Shown here: in pieces, positions 37,587-46,253 of the stretch
Numbering within the stretch: the stretch's first letter is position 1
Layout: every line of letters begins with the position of its first letter
Origin: Prauserella salsuginis
Lineage (GTDB): Bacteria; Actinomycetota; Actinomycetes; Mycobacteriales; Pseudonocardiaceae
Length of the DNA stretch: 64,000 bases
Direction: 5' to 3'
Assembly: GCF_024648885.1 (NCBI RefSeq)
Contig: NZ_JANBBF010000008.1
Location: forward strand, 992,001 to 1,056,000
Made by a program: the position numbers and the translations under genes
The notes under the pieces: generated by a model
What the model saw: the letters and a program-made list of their open reading frames with translations, nothing else
Told to the model about the DNA's origin: nothing
Database searches by the model: none

Positions 37587-37754
37587 GTCCGGCACGCTAC
37601 CCGTACGCCTTCCCGCGCCGCGTGGGATTTGGCGCCGCTCGAACCGCGGTCGTTACCCGCTCGGTACCCGCGTGCTCCCGCATCGTCGTTTCCCTCGCCA
37701 CACCTCGGCGATCGCCCCGCGCAGGCCGCACGCGGCGCCTGGAACGATGGGGCC

Positions 37755-38840
37755 ATGACCCAGCCCGACTTCGACGCCGACCTGCCCGCGGCCATCGGCG
37801 AGGCGCTGACCGAGTTCCTCCGCGACTCGAGCGAGTCGATCGGGCGGACCGAACCCGCGTTCACCGGCGCCACCGACGCGTTGCGGGAGTTCGTGCTCGG
37901 CGGCGGCAAGCGATTGCGGCCGACCTTCGCATGGTGGGCCTGGCGTGGGGCCGGTGGCGCCGCGACCGGAGACGACGCGGCGGGCGTGGTGCGTGCCGTG
38001 TCGAGCCTCGAACTGATCCAGGCGTGCGCCCTGATCCACGACGACGTGCTGGACTCCTCCGACTCCCGCCGTGGCTGCCCGACAGTGCACGTGGCGTTCG
38101 CGGACGAGCACGCGCGGGGCGGCTGGCTCGGTTCGGCCGAGCAGTACGGGCTGGCCGCGGCGGTCCTGATCGGCGACCTCGCACTCGCGTGGGCCGACGA
38201 CATGTTCGCCGACGCGCCGCTGCCCGCCGACGTGCTGCGCAGGGCGCGGCCCGCGTGGCGGGCGATGCGCTCGGAGGTCCTGGCCGGCCAGTACCTCGAC
38301 GTGCGCACCCAGGCCACGGGCGATGCGTCGGTGGACGCCGCGCTGCGCATCGACCTGCTCAAGACGGCCGCCTACACGGTGCAGCGGCCGTTGCACCTCG
38401 GCGCGGCGCTGGCGGGCGCGGGTGACGACGTGATCGACCCGCTGCTCTCGTTCGGCGGCGACATCGGCGTGGCGTTCCAGCTGCGCGACGATCTGCTCGG
38501 CGTGTTCGGGGACCCTGCGGTCACCGGCAAGCCCGCCGGTGACGACCTGCGCGAGGGCAAGCGGACACTGCTGGTCGCGCTCGGCCTGCAGCACGCGGGC
38601 GAGGGGTCCGAGGCAGCGCGGGTCATCGACGCCGCCCTCGGCGACGCTCAGCTGACCGACGCCACCGTCGACCGGGTGCGCGAGGTACTCACCGACGTCG
38701 GTGCCGTCGCCGAGGTGGAGCGCCGCATCGAGACGCTCACCGACTCGGCGCTGACCGCGTTGGACACCGCGGGTCTGGCCGATCCGGCGCCGAAGCGGCT
38801 CACCGAACTCGCCGTCAAGGCGACCCAGCGCTCCCGCTGA
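37755..38840 (+). CDS. crtE: Polyprenyl (geranylgeranyl) diphosphate synthase
   Basis: A 361-residue trans-prenyltransferase that extends isoprenoid chains, here likely to C20 for carotenoids. It has LGGGKRLRP, the first Asp-rich motif DDVLD (96-100) and the second QLRDDLLG. The ATG at 37755 is close behind a GGGG-type site. It is the first gene of crtE-crtI-crtB, all one strand. Position relative to pknL and aroG also matches M. tuberculosis idsA2, so it may have been recruited to carotenoid synthesis from a core gene. Confidence 0.93.
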   Translation: MTQPDFDADLPAAIGEALTEFLRDSSESIGRTEPAFTGATDALREFVLGGGKRLRPTFAWWAWRGAGGAATGDDAAGVVRAVSSLELIQACALIHDDVLDSSDSRRGCPTVHVAFADEHARGGWLGSAEQYGLAAAVLIGDLALAWADDMFADAPLPADVLRRARPAWRAMRSEVLAGQYLDVRTQATGDASVDAALRIDLLKTAAYTVQRPLHLGAALAGAGDDVIDPLLSFGGDIGVAFQLRDDLLGVFGDPAVTGKPAGDDLREGKRTLLVALGLQHAGEGSEAARVIDAALGDAQLTDATVDRVREVLTDVGAVAEVERRIETLTDSALTALDTAGLADPAPKRLTELAVKATQRSR

Positions 38841-38913
38841 TGCGAGCCGCACCCATGCTCTGCCGATCGAGGACCTGCCGGCCGACTGCGCACGCGAGGA
38901 CGAGGAATCACTG

Positions 38914-40419
38914 ATGCGGACGGTTTCCGGGGCCACCGACCGGGTGGTCGTGGTCGGTGCGGGCCTGTCCGGGCTGTCGGCGGCACTGCACCTGACCGGC
39001 GCAGGCCGGGAGGTCACCGTGCTCGACCGGGCACCCCGGCCGGGTGGGCGCGTGGCGACCGAGACGATCGGCGGCCACGCGTTCGACACGGGCGCCACGG
39101 TGCTGACGATGCCGGAGCTGCTGGACGAGGCGTTCGCCGCGGTGGGCGAGAAGACCGCCGACCGGCTGACCCTGACTCGCCTCGACCCGGCGTACCGGGC
39201 ACATTTCGCCGACGGTTCGACGCTGAACCTGCACACCGAACCGGAGGCGATGGAGGAGGAGCTGCGCGCGGTGGTCGGCCCGCACGAGGTGGCGGGCTAC
39301 CGCAGGCTGCGCAGGTGGCTGACCGAGCTGTACACGGCCGAGGCCGAGCACTTCATCGGCGGCAATTTCGACAGTCCGTTCGACCTGCTGCGCTCCGACG
39401 CACGGCCCGCACTGGCCCGGCTCGTCGCACTGGGCGGGTTCGGCAGGCTGTGGCCGAAGGTCGCCGGGCTGGTCACCGACGACAGGGTGCGCAGGCTGTT
39501 CTCCTTCCAGGCCCTGTATGCCGGGCTCGAGCCGCGGCGGGCACTCGGTGCGTACGGGGCCATCCCGTTCATGGACACCGTGGGCGGCGTGTCCTATCCG
39601 GAAGGGGGCATGGGCGCTATCGCCACCGCGATGGCGGGCGCCGCCGAGCAGGCCGGCGCCACCGTCCGCACGGGCACGCAGGCGGCATGGCTCGAGCGCG
39701 TCGGCGACCGGGTACGCGCGGTGCGCACCAGTGACGGCGAACGCATCCCGTGCGACGCCGTCGTCCTCGCGACGGAGCTCGCGGCGGCCTACCGCCTGCT
39801 CGGCATCCACCCGCGCAGGCCGGTCCGGCCCCGGTACTCGCCGTCGGCGGTCGTGCTGCACGGCGAGACGTCGCGCAGCTGGGACGCGCTGGACCACCAC
39901 ACGATCTTCTTCGGCGGCGCCTGGCACGAGACGTTCCGTGAGATCGTCCGCGACGGCAGGCTGATGAGCGATCCGTCGCTGCTGGTCACCCGGCCCACGG
40001 CGACCGATCCGACGCTCGCCTCCGGCGGACGCCAGCTCGTGTCCGTGCTGGCCCCGGCACCGAACCTGCGCACCGGACCGTTGGACTGGCCGCGGATCGC
40101 TCCTGCCTACCGCGACGAACTGGTGCGCACCCTGCAGGACCGCGGCCTGGACGGCTTCGCCGGCGAGTTCCGCCTCCACCGCATGGACACCCCGCAGGAC
40201 TGGGCCGCCGACGGCATGGCGGCGGGCACGCCGTTCTCGCTCGCCCACACACTCGCCCAGACCGGTCCGTTCCGTCCGGGCAATCTCGTGCGCGGTGCGG
40301 CCAACGTCGTCCTCGCCGGATCCGGCACCCGGCCGGGCGTGGGAATCCCGCCGGTGCTGATCTCCGGACGGCTCGCGGCCCAACGCATCACCGGCGCCGC
40401 GACGTCGGAGCGGCCCTGA
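38914..40419 (+). CDS. crtI: Phytoene desaturase
   Basis: A 501-residue FAD-dependent desaturase that turns colourless phytoene into a coloured carotene. The Rossmann motif VVVGAGLSGLSAALHL is near the N-terminus, with GGRVATETIGGHAFDTGATVLTMP following. The C-terminal FAD contact is GAANVVLAGSGTRPGVGIPPVLISGRLAA. It lies 73 bp after crtE and 5 bp before crtB. The number of desaturations cannot be told. Confidence 0.94.
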   Translation: MRTVSGATDRVVVVGAGLSGLSAALHLTGAGREVTVLDRAPRPGGRVATETIGGHAFDTGATVLTMPELLDEAFAAVGEKTADRLTLTRLDPAYRAHFADGSTLNLHTEPEAMEEELRAVVGPHEVAGYRRLRRWLTELYTAEAEHFIGGNFDSPFDLLRSDARPALARLVALGGFGRLWPKVAGLVTDDRVRRLFSFQALYAGLEPRRALGAYGAIPFMDTVGGVSYPEGGMGAIATAMAGAAEQAGATVRTGTQAAWLERVGDRVRAVRTSDGERIPCDAVVLATELAAAYRLLGIHPRRPVRPRYSPSAVVLHGETSRSWDALDHHTIFFGGAWHETFREIVRDGRLMSDPSLLVTRPTATDPTLASGGRQLVSVLAPAPNLRTGPLDWPRIAPAYRDELVRTLQDRGLDGFAGEFRLHRMDTPQDWAADGMAAGTPFSLAHTLAQTGPFRPGNLVRGAANVVLAGSGTRPGVGIPPVLISGRLAAQRITGAATSERP

Positions 40420-40424
40420 CGACA

Positions 40425-41351
40425 GTGGCTTCCGCACACCCGACCACCGCGACGAGCCGGTACCCGATGTCCGGCCGGTCCCTGGCCCCGGCCTTCCGTG
40501 CCTGCCGGCGGATCGCCGCCCGGCACGGCCGCACCTACTTCCTCGCCACCCTGTTGCTGCCCGCCCACGCGAGGCCTGCCACCTACGCGCTGTACGCGTT
40601 CGCGCGGCAGGTGGACGACGCCGTCGACCTGCCCGGCGGCGATCCGCACCGGGCACTCGACGACGCCGCGCAACTGCTCGACGACGTCTACGCCGGCCGC
40701 GTGACCACCGGACCGGTCGCGACCGCACTGGCCGCCACGGTGCACCGGTACGACCTGCCGCGCGTCTGGTTCGACGCGTTCCTGCACTCGATGCGAATGG
40801 ACCTGCACACGGCCGAATACGCCACGTTCACCGCGCTCGGCGAGTACGTCCACGGCTCGGCGCGCGTCATCGGCCTCCAGATGCTGCCGGTGCTCGGCAC
40901 GACGGTGCCGCAGGCCGAGGCCGAACCGTACGCCGCGGCACTGGGCGAGGCCTTCCAGCTGACGAACTTCCTACGGGACGTGGGTGAGGACCTGCGCCGC
41001 GGCCGGGTGTACCTGCCGGCCGAGGAACTCGCCGCGTTCGATGTGGACAGACAGCTGCTGGAATGGTCCCTGGCCACCGGCAGGCCCGACCCACGGATCC
41101 GCCGTGCGCTGCAGGCACTGGTCGCCCACAACCGTGCGGTCTATCGCAGAGCGCGGCCGGGCATCGCACTCCTGCGGCCCGAGGCCCGCCCGTGTGTGAC
41201 CACGGCATTCACGCTGTACCAGGGCATTCTCGACGAGATCACGGCCGCCGACTACGACGTGCTCGGCCGCCGGGTCGTGGTCGACGGGAAACGCCGCGCC
41301 GGCGTGGCCGCCCGCGCGTTCCTCGGCAGGCTGACCAGCCTCAGCCCGTGA
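40425..41351 (+). CDS. crtB: Phytoene synthase
   Basis: A 308-residue enzyme that joins two GGPP into phytoene. Both Asp-rich motifs are present, YAFARQVDDAVD and LRDVGEDLRRGRVYLP, plus ALGEAFQLTNFLRD, the family signature. The GTG at 40425 is 5 bp after the crtI stop and lacks a good ribosome site; an ATG at 40467 would remove 14 residues. No lycopene cyclase or ketolase lies here, so the end product is unknown. Confidence 0.94.
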   Translation: MASAHPTTATSRYPMSGRSLAPAFRACRRIAARHGRTYFLATLLLPAHARPATYALYAFARQVDDAVDLPGGDPHRALDDAAQLLDDVYAGRVTTGPVATALAATVHRYDLPRVWFDAFLHSMRMDLHTAEYATFTALGEYVHGSARVIGLQMLPVLGTTVPQAEAEPYAAALGEAFQLTNFLRDVGEDLRRGRVYLPAEELAAFDVDRQLLEWSLATGRPDPRIRRALQALVAHNRAVYRRARPGIALLRPEARPCVTTAFTLYQGILDEITAADYDVLGRRVVVDGKRRAGVAARAFLGRLTSLSP

Positions 41352-41373
41352 CGATCCCACCGTGAACTGTCTT

Positions 41374-41448
41374 CGCGTGTTCTGCGTTCAGCACCGCGTG
41401 TTCTGCACTCGGCCACGGGTGTTCTGCATGGCCGCGCGTGTGTTCCGC
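41374..41448. repeat. Dispersed 21-bp-period repeat, locus 3
   Basis: Units CGCGTGTTCTGC start at 41374 and 41395, CGGGTGTTCTGC at 41416, each exactly 21 bp apart, and a diverged fourth at 41435. The minus strand reads GCAGAACACGCG, the core of loci 1 and 2. The array lies between the crtB and methyltransferase 3' ends. Confidence 0.9.
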
Positions 41449-42281
41449 TCCGCCCGTCGCCCGGCCACCACCCCTCGACGACGCGCTACCGCGCGACCGC
41501 ATCCTCGCGCGTGGCCTGCACTGTGCTGACGCGGCCGAACGAGCGGTCCACGTGATCGACCTCCCGGGCGTCGGCGAAACCCGGCGCCGGAGAGCAGCTC
41601 GACGAGCCCATCGCTGACGCTGCGTGCCACCACCGGACCTTCCTCCCCCTTCGCACGCAGCAGCCGCCTCAGTCCCCGCACGGCCTGCAACGGTCCGTGG
41701 CCGTGCCCGTGGCCGTGGTCGTGGTCGTCGCCGTGGTCGTGGTCGTGGTCGTGGCCGTGACCCGCGTCCTGCTCACCCGGAGCCGGCCCGGCGAAATCGA
41801 CGATGGTCACGGTCCCGCCCGGCCGGAGCACCCGGAAGGCCTCGTGGGCGAACGCCGTCCGGTCCTCGTCGGCGAGGTGGTGCAGCGCCAGCGCCGAGAT
41901 GACGTGGTCGAACGAACCGTCGTCGGCGGGCAACCGGTCGGCGTACCCCTGGGTCAGGGTGAGCGGCACCCGGCGACGGCGGGCCTTGCGGGCCGCCCGG
42001 CGCAGCGCACCGCCGTCCGGGTCGATGCCGGTGACCCGCGCACGCGGCGTCGCCTCGAGCAGGGTGAGCGCGAGGTTGCCGGTGCCGCATCCGACGTCGA
42101 GCACCGCCTGGCCGGGCCGGACCCCGGCGACACCGACACCGCGCCGGTGCAGCTGCGCGACGCCGAGTGCGCGGGAGAACACGTCGTAGATCGGCATCAG
42201 CCAGGCCTTGCCCATGCCGGGCAGAAACGTGCGGTCCCGCTCGTCGGCGGTGCGTTCATCGACGATGTGTACGTCGCTCAT
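41388..42281 (-). CDS. Class I SAM-dependent methyltransferase, frameshifted at the 3' end
   Basis: The frame opens MSDVHIVDERTADERDRTFLPG and has the SAM-binding motif VLDVGCGTGNLALTLL, LADEDRTAFAHEAFRVLRPGG and IVDFAG. Between these and the end is a 25-residue His/Asp-rich loop (runs of GH, DH). At 41577-41579 an AAA run (TTT on the coding strand) appears to hold one base too many. Removing one base restores GAGFADAREVDHVDRSFGRV and a stop at 41486-41488. As written, the reading frame diverges and runs into the repeat array to 41388. Either the gene is broken or this is a base error. Its methyl acceptor is unknown. Confidence 0.72.
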   Translation of the reverse strand: MSDVHIVDERTADERDRTFLPGMGKAWLMPIYDVFSRALGVAQLHRRGVGVAGVRPGQAVLDVGCGTGNLALTLLEATPRARVTGIDPDGGALRRAARKARRRRVPLTLTQGYADRLPADDGSFDHVISALALHHLADEDRTAFAHEAFRVLRPGGTVTIVDFAGPAPGEQDAGHGHDHDHDHGDDHDHGHGHGHGPLQAVRGLRRLLRAKGEEGPVVARSVSDGLVELLSGAGFRRRPGGRSRGPLVRPRQHSAGHARGCGRAVARRRGVVAGRRAERNTRAAMQNTRGRVQNTRC

Positions 42282-42415
42282 GGTCTGCTCCTCGCATCGT
42301 GTGCCGTATCGGGTGGCGCGCTGTATCGAATGGCGCGGGTGTCCGAGCGTTATGGGTGTCCCAACTCCAGGATTGGACATTTCATGGCAGACCGGCAGGA
42401 AATATCTTGGTAGAC

Positions 42416-43474
42416 ATGGCACATTCGTCGGGTACGACAGACTCCCCGGGCTCCGACACCCCGGACTCCGACTCCCCGGGCTCCGACTCCCGGGACGCCG
42501 ACTCCCCTGCCGCTGACTCCCCGCCCCCGCCCGCCGGATCTGACGGGGTGGTCGGCGGCACGCGGCAGCTGCGGACGATGCGGGCGGACGGCACTCCCGT
42601 CTACCGCCACCGCCAGCCGGTGAGCATGCCCGCCGTGGCGGTGAACCGGCTCGCCCCCACGGGACCGGCCACGGCCGACGCCGCGCGGGACACTCCCGGC
42701 CCGCCGGAACACCGCCACGCACACGACTTCCTCGTCCTGACCTACGTCGAAGCCGACGCCGGTGCGATCGAGGTCGACGGCGCGTCCAGGCCGCTGCGGG
42801 CAGGCGAGGTCCACGCGCTACTGCCGGGACAGGTCGTGAAGCCGGTGGTGACGACCTCGCCTGCCGGCGGCCGCGCGTGGTCGGTCTCGTTCGTCCCCGA
42901 CGCCGTTCCCGCGCTGGCCTCGGTGTCGCCGCTGTCCTGGACCCGGCATCCGCTGCTTTCCCTGTTCGCACCGCAGGTGGGCGTCGCGCTGGTTCCCGAA
43001 CCGGACCGCGACCGCTGGTCCCGGCACCTGGCCGACCTCGCTGCCGAACTGGCCGCACCGGAGCGCCTCGGTGCGCGGGAGGCGGTGACGAGCCTGCTCA
43101 CCCGCGTGCTGGTCGACGCGGCTCGGCTGGCCCCGCGGCAGCCCGACACGCGGGACGCGCTCGTGGAGCGGGTGTTCGACCGCATCGAGGAGACGTTCCG
43201 CGAGCCGATCTCCACCGCGGACGTGGCGGCCGCACTCGGGTACACGCCAGGGCATCTGACGACCCTCGTCCGGGAGCGCACCGGCAGGCCACTGCTGGAG
43301 TGGATCACCGAGCGCCGGTTGACCGAGGTGCGCCGGCTGCTGCGCGAGACCGACCTGCCGCTCGGGGTCGTGGCCGCGCGCACCGGGCTGCGCGACGCGT
43401 CGTACCTGGTGCGCCGCTTCCGCGGGCACTACGGCGTCACCCCGCAGCGCTGGCGCGAGGCGCAGACCCGGTAG
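42416..43474 (+). CDS. AraC-family transcriptional regulator
   Basis: A 352-residue regulator. The first 45 residues are Ser/Asp/Pro-rich pentapeptides. Then a cupin-like AraC sensing domain (PPEHRHAHDFLVLTYVEADAG and LRAGEVHALLPGQV) leads to a C-terminal two-HTH domain: ISTADVAAALGYTPGHLTTLVRERTGRP and a second HTH DLPLGVVAARTGLRDASYLVRRFRGHYGVTPQRWR. It is divergent from the methyltransferase, so it may control it or the carotenoid genes; the ligand is unknown. Confidence 0.9.
   Translation: MAHSSGTTDSPGSDTPDSDSPGSDSRDADSPAADSPPPPAGSDGVVGGTRQLRTMRADGTPVYRHRQPVSMPAVAVNRLAPTGPATADAARDTPGPPEHRHAHDFLVLTYVEADAGAIEVDGASRPLRAGEVHALLPGQVVKPVVTTSPAGGRAWSVSFVPDAVPALASVSPLSWTRHPLLSLFAPQVGVALVPEPDRDRWSRHLADLAAELAAPERLGAREAVTSLLTRVLVDAARLAPRQPDTRDALVERVFDRIEETFREPISTADVAAALGYTPGHLTTLVRERTGRPLLEWITERRLTEVRRLLRETDLPLGVVAARTGLRDASYLVRRFRGHYGVTPQRWREAQTR
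42440..42529. repeat. 15-bp tandem array in the AraC gene
   Basis: Six in-frame 15-bp units, GACTCCCCGGGCTCC type, with one to seven changes. They give SPGSD, TPDSD, SRDAD and SPAAD pentapeptides. Confidence 0.92.
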
Positions 43475-43748
43475 AACCCGGCGGCCAGCGCGCCTGCGTC
43501 GCCGCCGCGACAAGCAGGCACGCCGTCAGCGACCACGCCGGCGAGCGCGGTCCTCCCGGCCACGCCGTCGATCTTCAGGCTCGCGCCGATCGTGAACAGC
43601 CGCGCGCACCTCCAGTCCGCGCCGCTACGGCTCGGCCCGGTGCGTCACCCGCGAACGCGTCGCGGCGCACCGCAGACGCGACTGAGGGGCAGACACGACT
43701 GAGGACCGCGCGGCGTCGGAGTCCGCGCGGCTGGAGTGAACCCGCCGG
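43475..43748. other. Gap between AraC and Rv2175c-like genes
   Basis: About 270 bp. It has a repeated GCAGACGCGACTGAGG (about 43671-43704). On the minus strand roughly 43480-43620 reads with strong GC-ending codons (LFTIGASLKIDGVAGRT), which might be a gene relic; no start or domain supports a gene call. Confidence 0.4.
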
Positions 43749-44117
43749 TCAGAACGCCATCGCCTGGGCGCGGCGTTTGACCTCGGTGCCGTGGCTGGTG
43801 CGCAGGGCGTTGATCGGCGTCGCTCCGGGCAGCGACTCGTCCTCGGCGAACAGCCAGCGCAGCATCTCGGTGCGGGTGAAACCGGCGTCCGACAGCACCG
43901 TGATCGTGCCGGCCAGACCCTTGATCACCGCACCGTCCCGCAGGAAGTCGGCCGGAATCATCAGGTCGCCGTCCCTGCGGACGGCGATGAGGTGGCCGTC
44001 CCGGAGCATCTGCCGGACCTTGTTCTGCGCCACGTTCAGCGTCTCCGCGACCTCGGCCACGGGTACGACCGCGACGTCGGCATCGAGCACATCGTCAGCC
44101 AGAGGGATTGCACTCAC
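43749..44117 (-). CDS. Rv2175c-like DNA-binding protein
   Basis: A 122-residue protein: IPLADDVLDADVAVVPVAEVAETLNVAQNKVRQMLRDGHLIAVRRDGDLMIPADF, a winged-helix-like DNA-binding fold, then TRTEMLRWLFAEDESLPGATPINALRTSHG, ending RRAQAMAF. It matches the M. tuberculosis protein Rv2175c, which is phosphorylated by the adjacent kinase PknL; pknL is divergent here too. Start assumed at the GTG 44117 (VSAIPL), with GGTGGAG nearby. Its target sites are unknown. Confidence 0.85.
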   Translation of the reverse strand: MSAIPLADDVLDADVAVVPVAEVAETLNVAQNKVRQMLRDGHLIAVRRDGDLMIPADFLRDGAVIKGLAGTITVLSDAGFTRTEMLRWLFAEDESLPGATPINALRTSHGTEVKRRAQAMAF

Positions 44118-44211
44118 ATGCTCCACCCTGCCACACGCCGCGCCGCCGGAGCGGGCGTGCCAGGCCAATGGCCTAGCGGGGACACCGGGCGTCACCCACA
44201 TCGCCCGGCCG

Positions 44212-44217
44212 TAGGAT
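44212..44217 (+). promoter_or_regulatory. -10 element of pknL, leaderless
   Basis: TAGGAT lies 8 bp before the pknL GTG, so transcription would begin at or next to the start codon. No ribosome site lies between. This fits leaderless mRNAs, frequent in actinobacteria. Confidence 0.6.
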
Positions 44218-44225
44218 CCCACGGT

Positions 44226-46253
44226 GTGACACGGACGGACGAAAACCTCGTCGGAGCGCTGCTCGACCGGCGGTACCGCGTGGACGGGCTGCTCGCACGC
44301 GGTGGGATGTCGTCGGTGTACCGCGGCGTCGACACCCGACTCGATCGGCCCGTGGCCATCAAGATCATGGACTCGCGGTTCGCCGACGACCGCAGCTTCG
44401 TCGAACGGTTCGAACGCGAGGCCCGCTCGGCGGCGAAACTGCACCATCCGCACGTGGTCGCCGTCCACGACCAGGGCTTCGACGGCACACCCGGCACCGA
44501 GCAGCGGCGCGCGTTCCTGGTCATGGAGCTCGTCGACGGCGGCACGCTGCGGGACCTGCTCGACGAGCGCGGGGCCCTGACCCTGCCGCAGGTGCTGACG
44601 ATCGCCGAGGACGTGCTGTCCGCACTCGGCGCCGCGCACGCGGCGGGTCTGGTGCACCGCGACGTCAAGCCCGAGAACGTCCTCATCGGCCGCGGTGGCC
44701 AGGCGGGCAGCGGAGTGGTCAAGGTCGGCGACTTCGGCCTGGTCCGCGCCGTCGCCGCCACGGCCAACACGACGGGCAGCGTCATCCTCGGCACCGTCGC
44801 CTATCTGTCGCCGGAGCAGGTGACGAGCGGTTCGGCCAGCGAACGCGGCGACGTCTACTCGGTGGGCATCCTGCTGTACGAGATGCTCACCGGCCACGTG
44901 CCCTACACCGCGGACACGCCGATCTCCGTGGCCTACCGCCACGTCAACGACGACGTCCCCGCGCCGAGCGCCTCCCGTGCCGATCTGCCGCCCGCACTCG
45001 ACGATCTCGTCCTGCGCGCGACCCGTAGGGACGGCGAGGCCCGGCCCGCCGACGCGACGGAGTTCCTCGAACAGCTGCGCGAGATCCGCGGCCAGCTGGG
45101 CATCCAGCGGACCGCCGTGCCGATCCCGGCGCCGCAACGGCCGCCCCAGCCCCCGCCTCCCGGGCCCACGGGATCCGAGGAGACGACCCCACCCGAATCC
45201 GACGCCGAGCGCACCGTCCCGGCGATGCAGGCGGTGACCGCGCCGACGGCAGGCGGCCCGACCGGCACTCAGGCCCTGCCCCGGTCCACCGCCGCCGCGG
45301 CCCCTGCTCCCGACGACACGTCCGGCGACCAGCCCGCGACGTCCCACCGGCGCGGCCGGTGGCTCGCGCTGTGGCTCGTGGCGGCCCTGCTGCTGGTGGG
45401 CGGTGTGGCCACGGGCGGCTGGTGGCTGTTGTCGGGCCGGTACGTCGACGTGCCCGACATCTCCGGCATGGACCGGCAGCAGGCCACGCAGGCGCTCCAG
45501 AACGCCGAGCTGACGCCGACGTTCGAGGAGGAACGGCACAACACGGTGCCGAGCGGCACCAGCATCCGCACCGACCCGCCCGCGGGTGCGCAGGCCTTGC
45601 GGGGCGACCGGGTGACGGTGATGGTCTCGCTCGGCAAACCGGTGGTGCCGGACATCCAGCCCGGCACGTCGGTGGAGCAGGCCCAACAGGCGATCGAGCA
45701 GGCACAGCTGACGCCGACCCGCGACGAGAACACCGACCAGTACAGCACCGACGTCGAAGAGGGCGCGGTCATCTCGGTGTCTCCACAGCCCGGCACCCAG
45801 GCCAACATCGGCGCCAACGTCGCCGTAGTCGTGTCGAAGGGCCCGGAGCCACTCCCCGTGCCGTCGGTGACGGGCATGCCCCGGGACGAGGCGTTCACGA
45901 CGCTGCAGGAGGCCGGGTTCGAGCCGTACGACGCCGGTGAGGATTTCTCCGACGAGGTCGCGGGCGGCCACGTCGTGCGCACCGAACCGGCGAGCGGCGA
46001 CACCGTCGACCAGGGATCGCGCATCGGCGTCTACGTGTCCAACGCGGTCGACGTGCCGGATGTGACGGGCAGGCCGCTGCCGGATGCCCGGCAACTGTTG
46101 TCCGACGCGGGCCTGTCGGTGGCCGGTGACTCCGGTGATGGCGACGACGGCGGGCTCGGCGGCGACCGTTTCGTGTTGGTCGTCGGCCAGGACCCCGAGG
46201 CGGGAACCCGGGTGAAGCGGGGCTCGAAGGTCACCCTCTCGACGCTTCCGTGA
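44226..46253 (+). CDS. pknL: Serine/threonine protein kinase with PASTA domains
   Basis: A 675-residue transmembrane kinase. The kinase domain has GLLARGGMSSVYRG, ATP-binding Lys46, catalytic Asp146 in HRDVKPEN and Asp169 in the DFG motif. A Pro-rich linker leads to one membrane helix at about 379-402. Outside are four PASTA repeats (VPDISGMDRQQATQAL and so on) that may sense peptidoglycan. By position and partner it is PknL. The neighbour Rv2175c-like protein is its known substrate in M. tuberculosis; the same pairing here is inferred. Confidence 0.93.
   Translation: MTRTDENLVGALLDRRYRVDGLLARGGMSSVYRGVDTRLDRPVAIKIMDSRFADDRSFVERFEREARSAAKLHHPHVVAVHDQGFDGTPGTEQRRAFLVMELVDGGTLRDLLDERGALTLPQVLTIAEDVLSALGAAHAAGLVHRDVKPENVLIGRGGQAGSGVVKVGDFGLVRAVAATANTTGSVILGTVAYLSPEQVTSGSASERGDVYSVGILLYEMLTGHVPYTADTPISVAYRHVNDDVPAPSASRADLPPALDDLVLRATRRDGEARPADATEFLEQLREIRGQLGIQRTAVPIPAPQRPPQPPPPGPTGSEETTPPESDAERTVPAMQAVTAPTAGGPTGTQALPRSTAAAAPAPDDTSGDQPATSHRRGRWLALWLVAALLLVGGVATGGWWLLSGRYVDVPDISGMDRQQATQALQNAELTPTFEEERHNTVPSGTSIRTDPPAGAQALRGDRVTVMVSLGKPVVPDIQPGTSVEQAQQAIEQAQLTPTRDENTDQYSTDVEEGAVISVSPQPGTQANIGANVAVVVSKGPEPLPVPSVTGMPRDEAFTTLQEAGFEPYDAGEDFSDEVAGGHVVRTEPASGDTVDQGSRIGVYVSNAVDVPDVTGRPLPDARQLLSDAGLSVAGDSGDGDDGGLGGDRFVLVVGQDPEAGTRVKRGSKVTLSTLP

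Noticed and set aside
37653-39236. A 527-codon open frame antisense to crtE and crtI
   Set aside because: No domain and opposite two clear enzymes.
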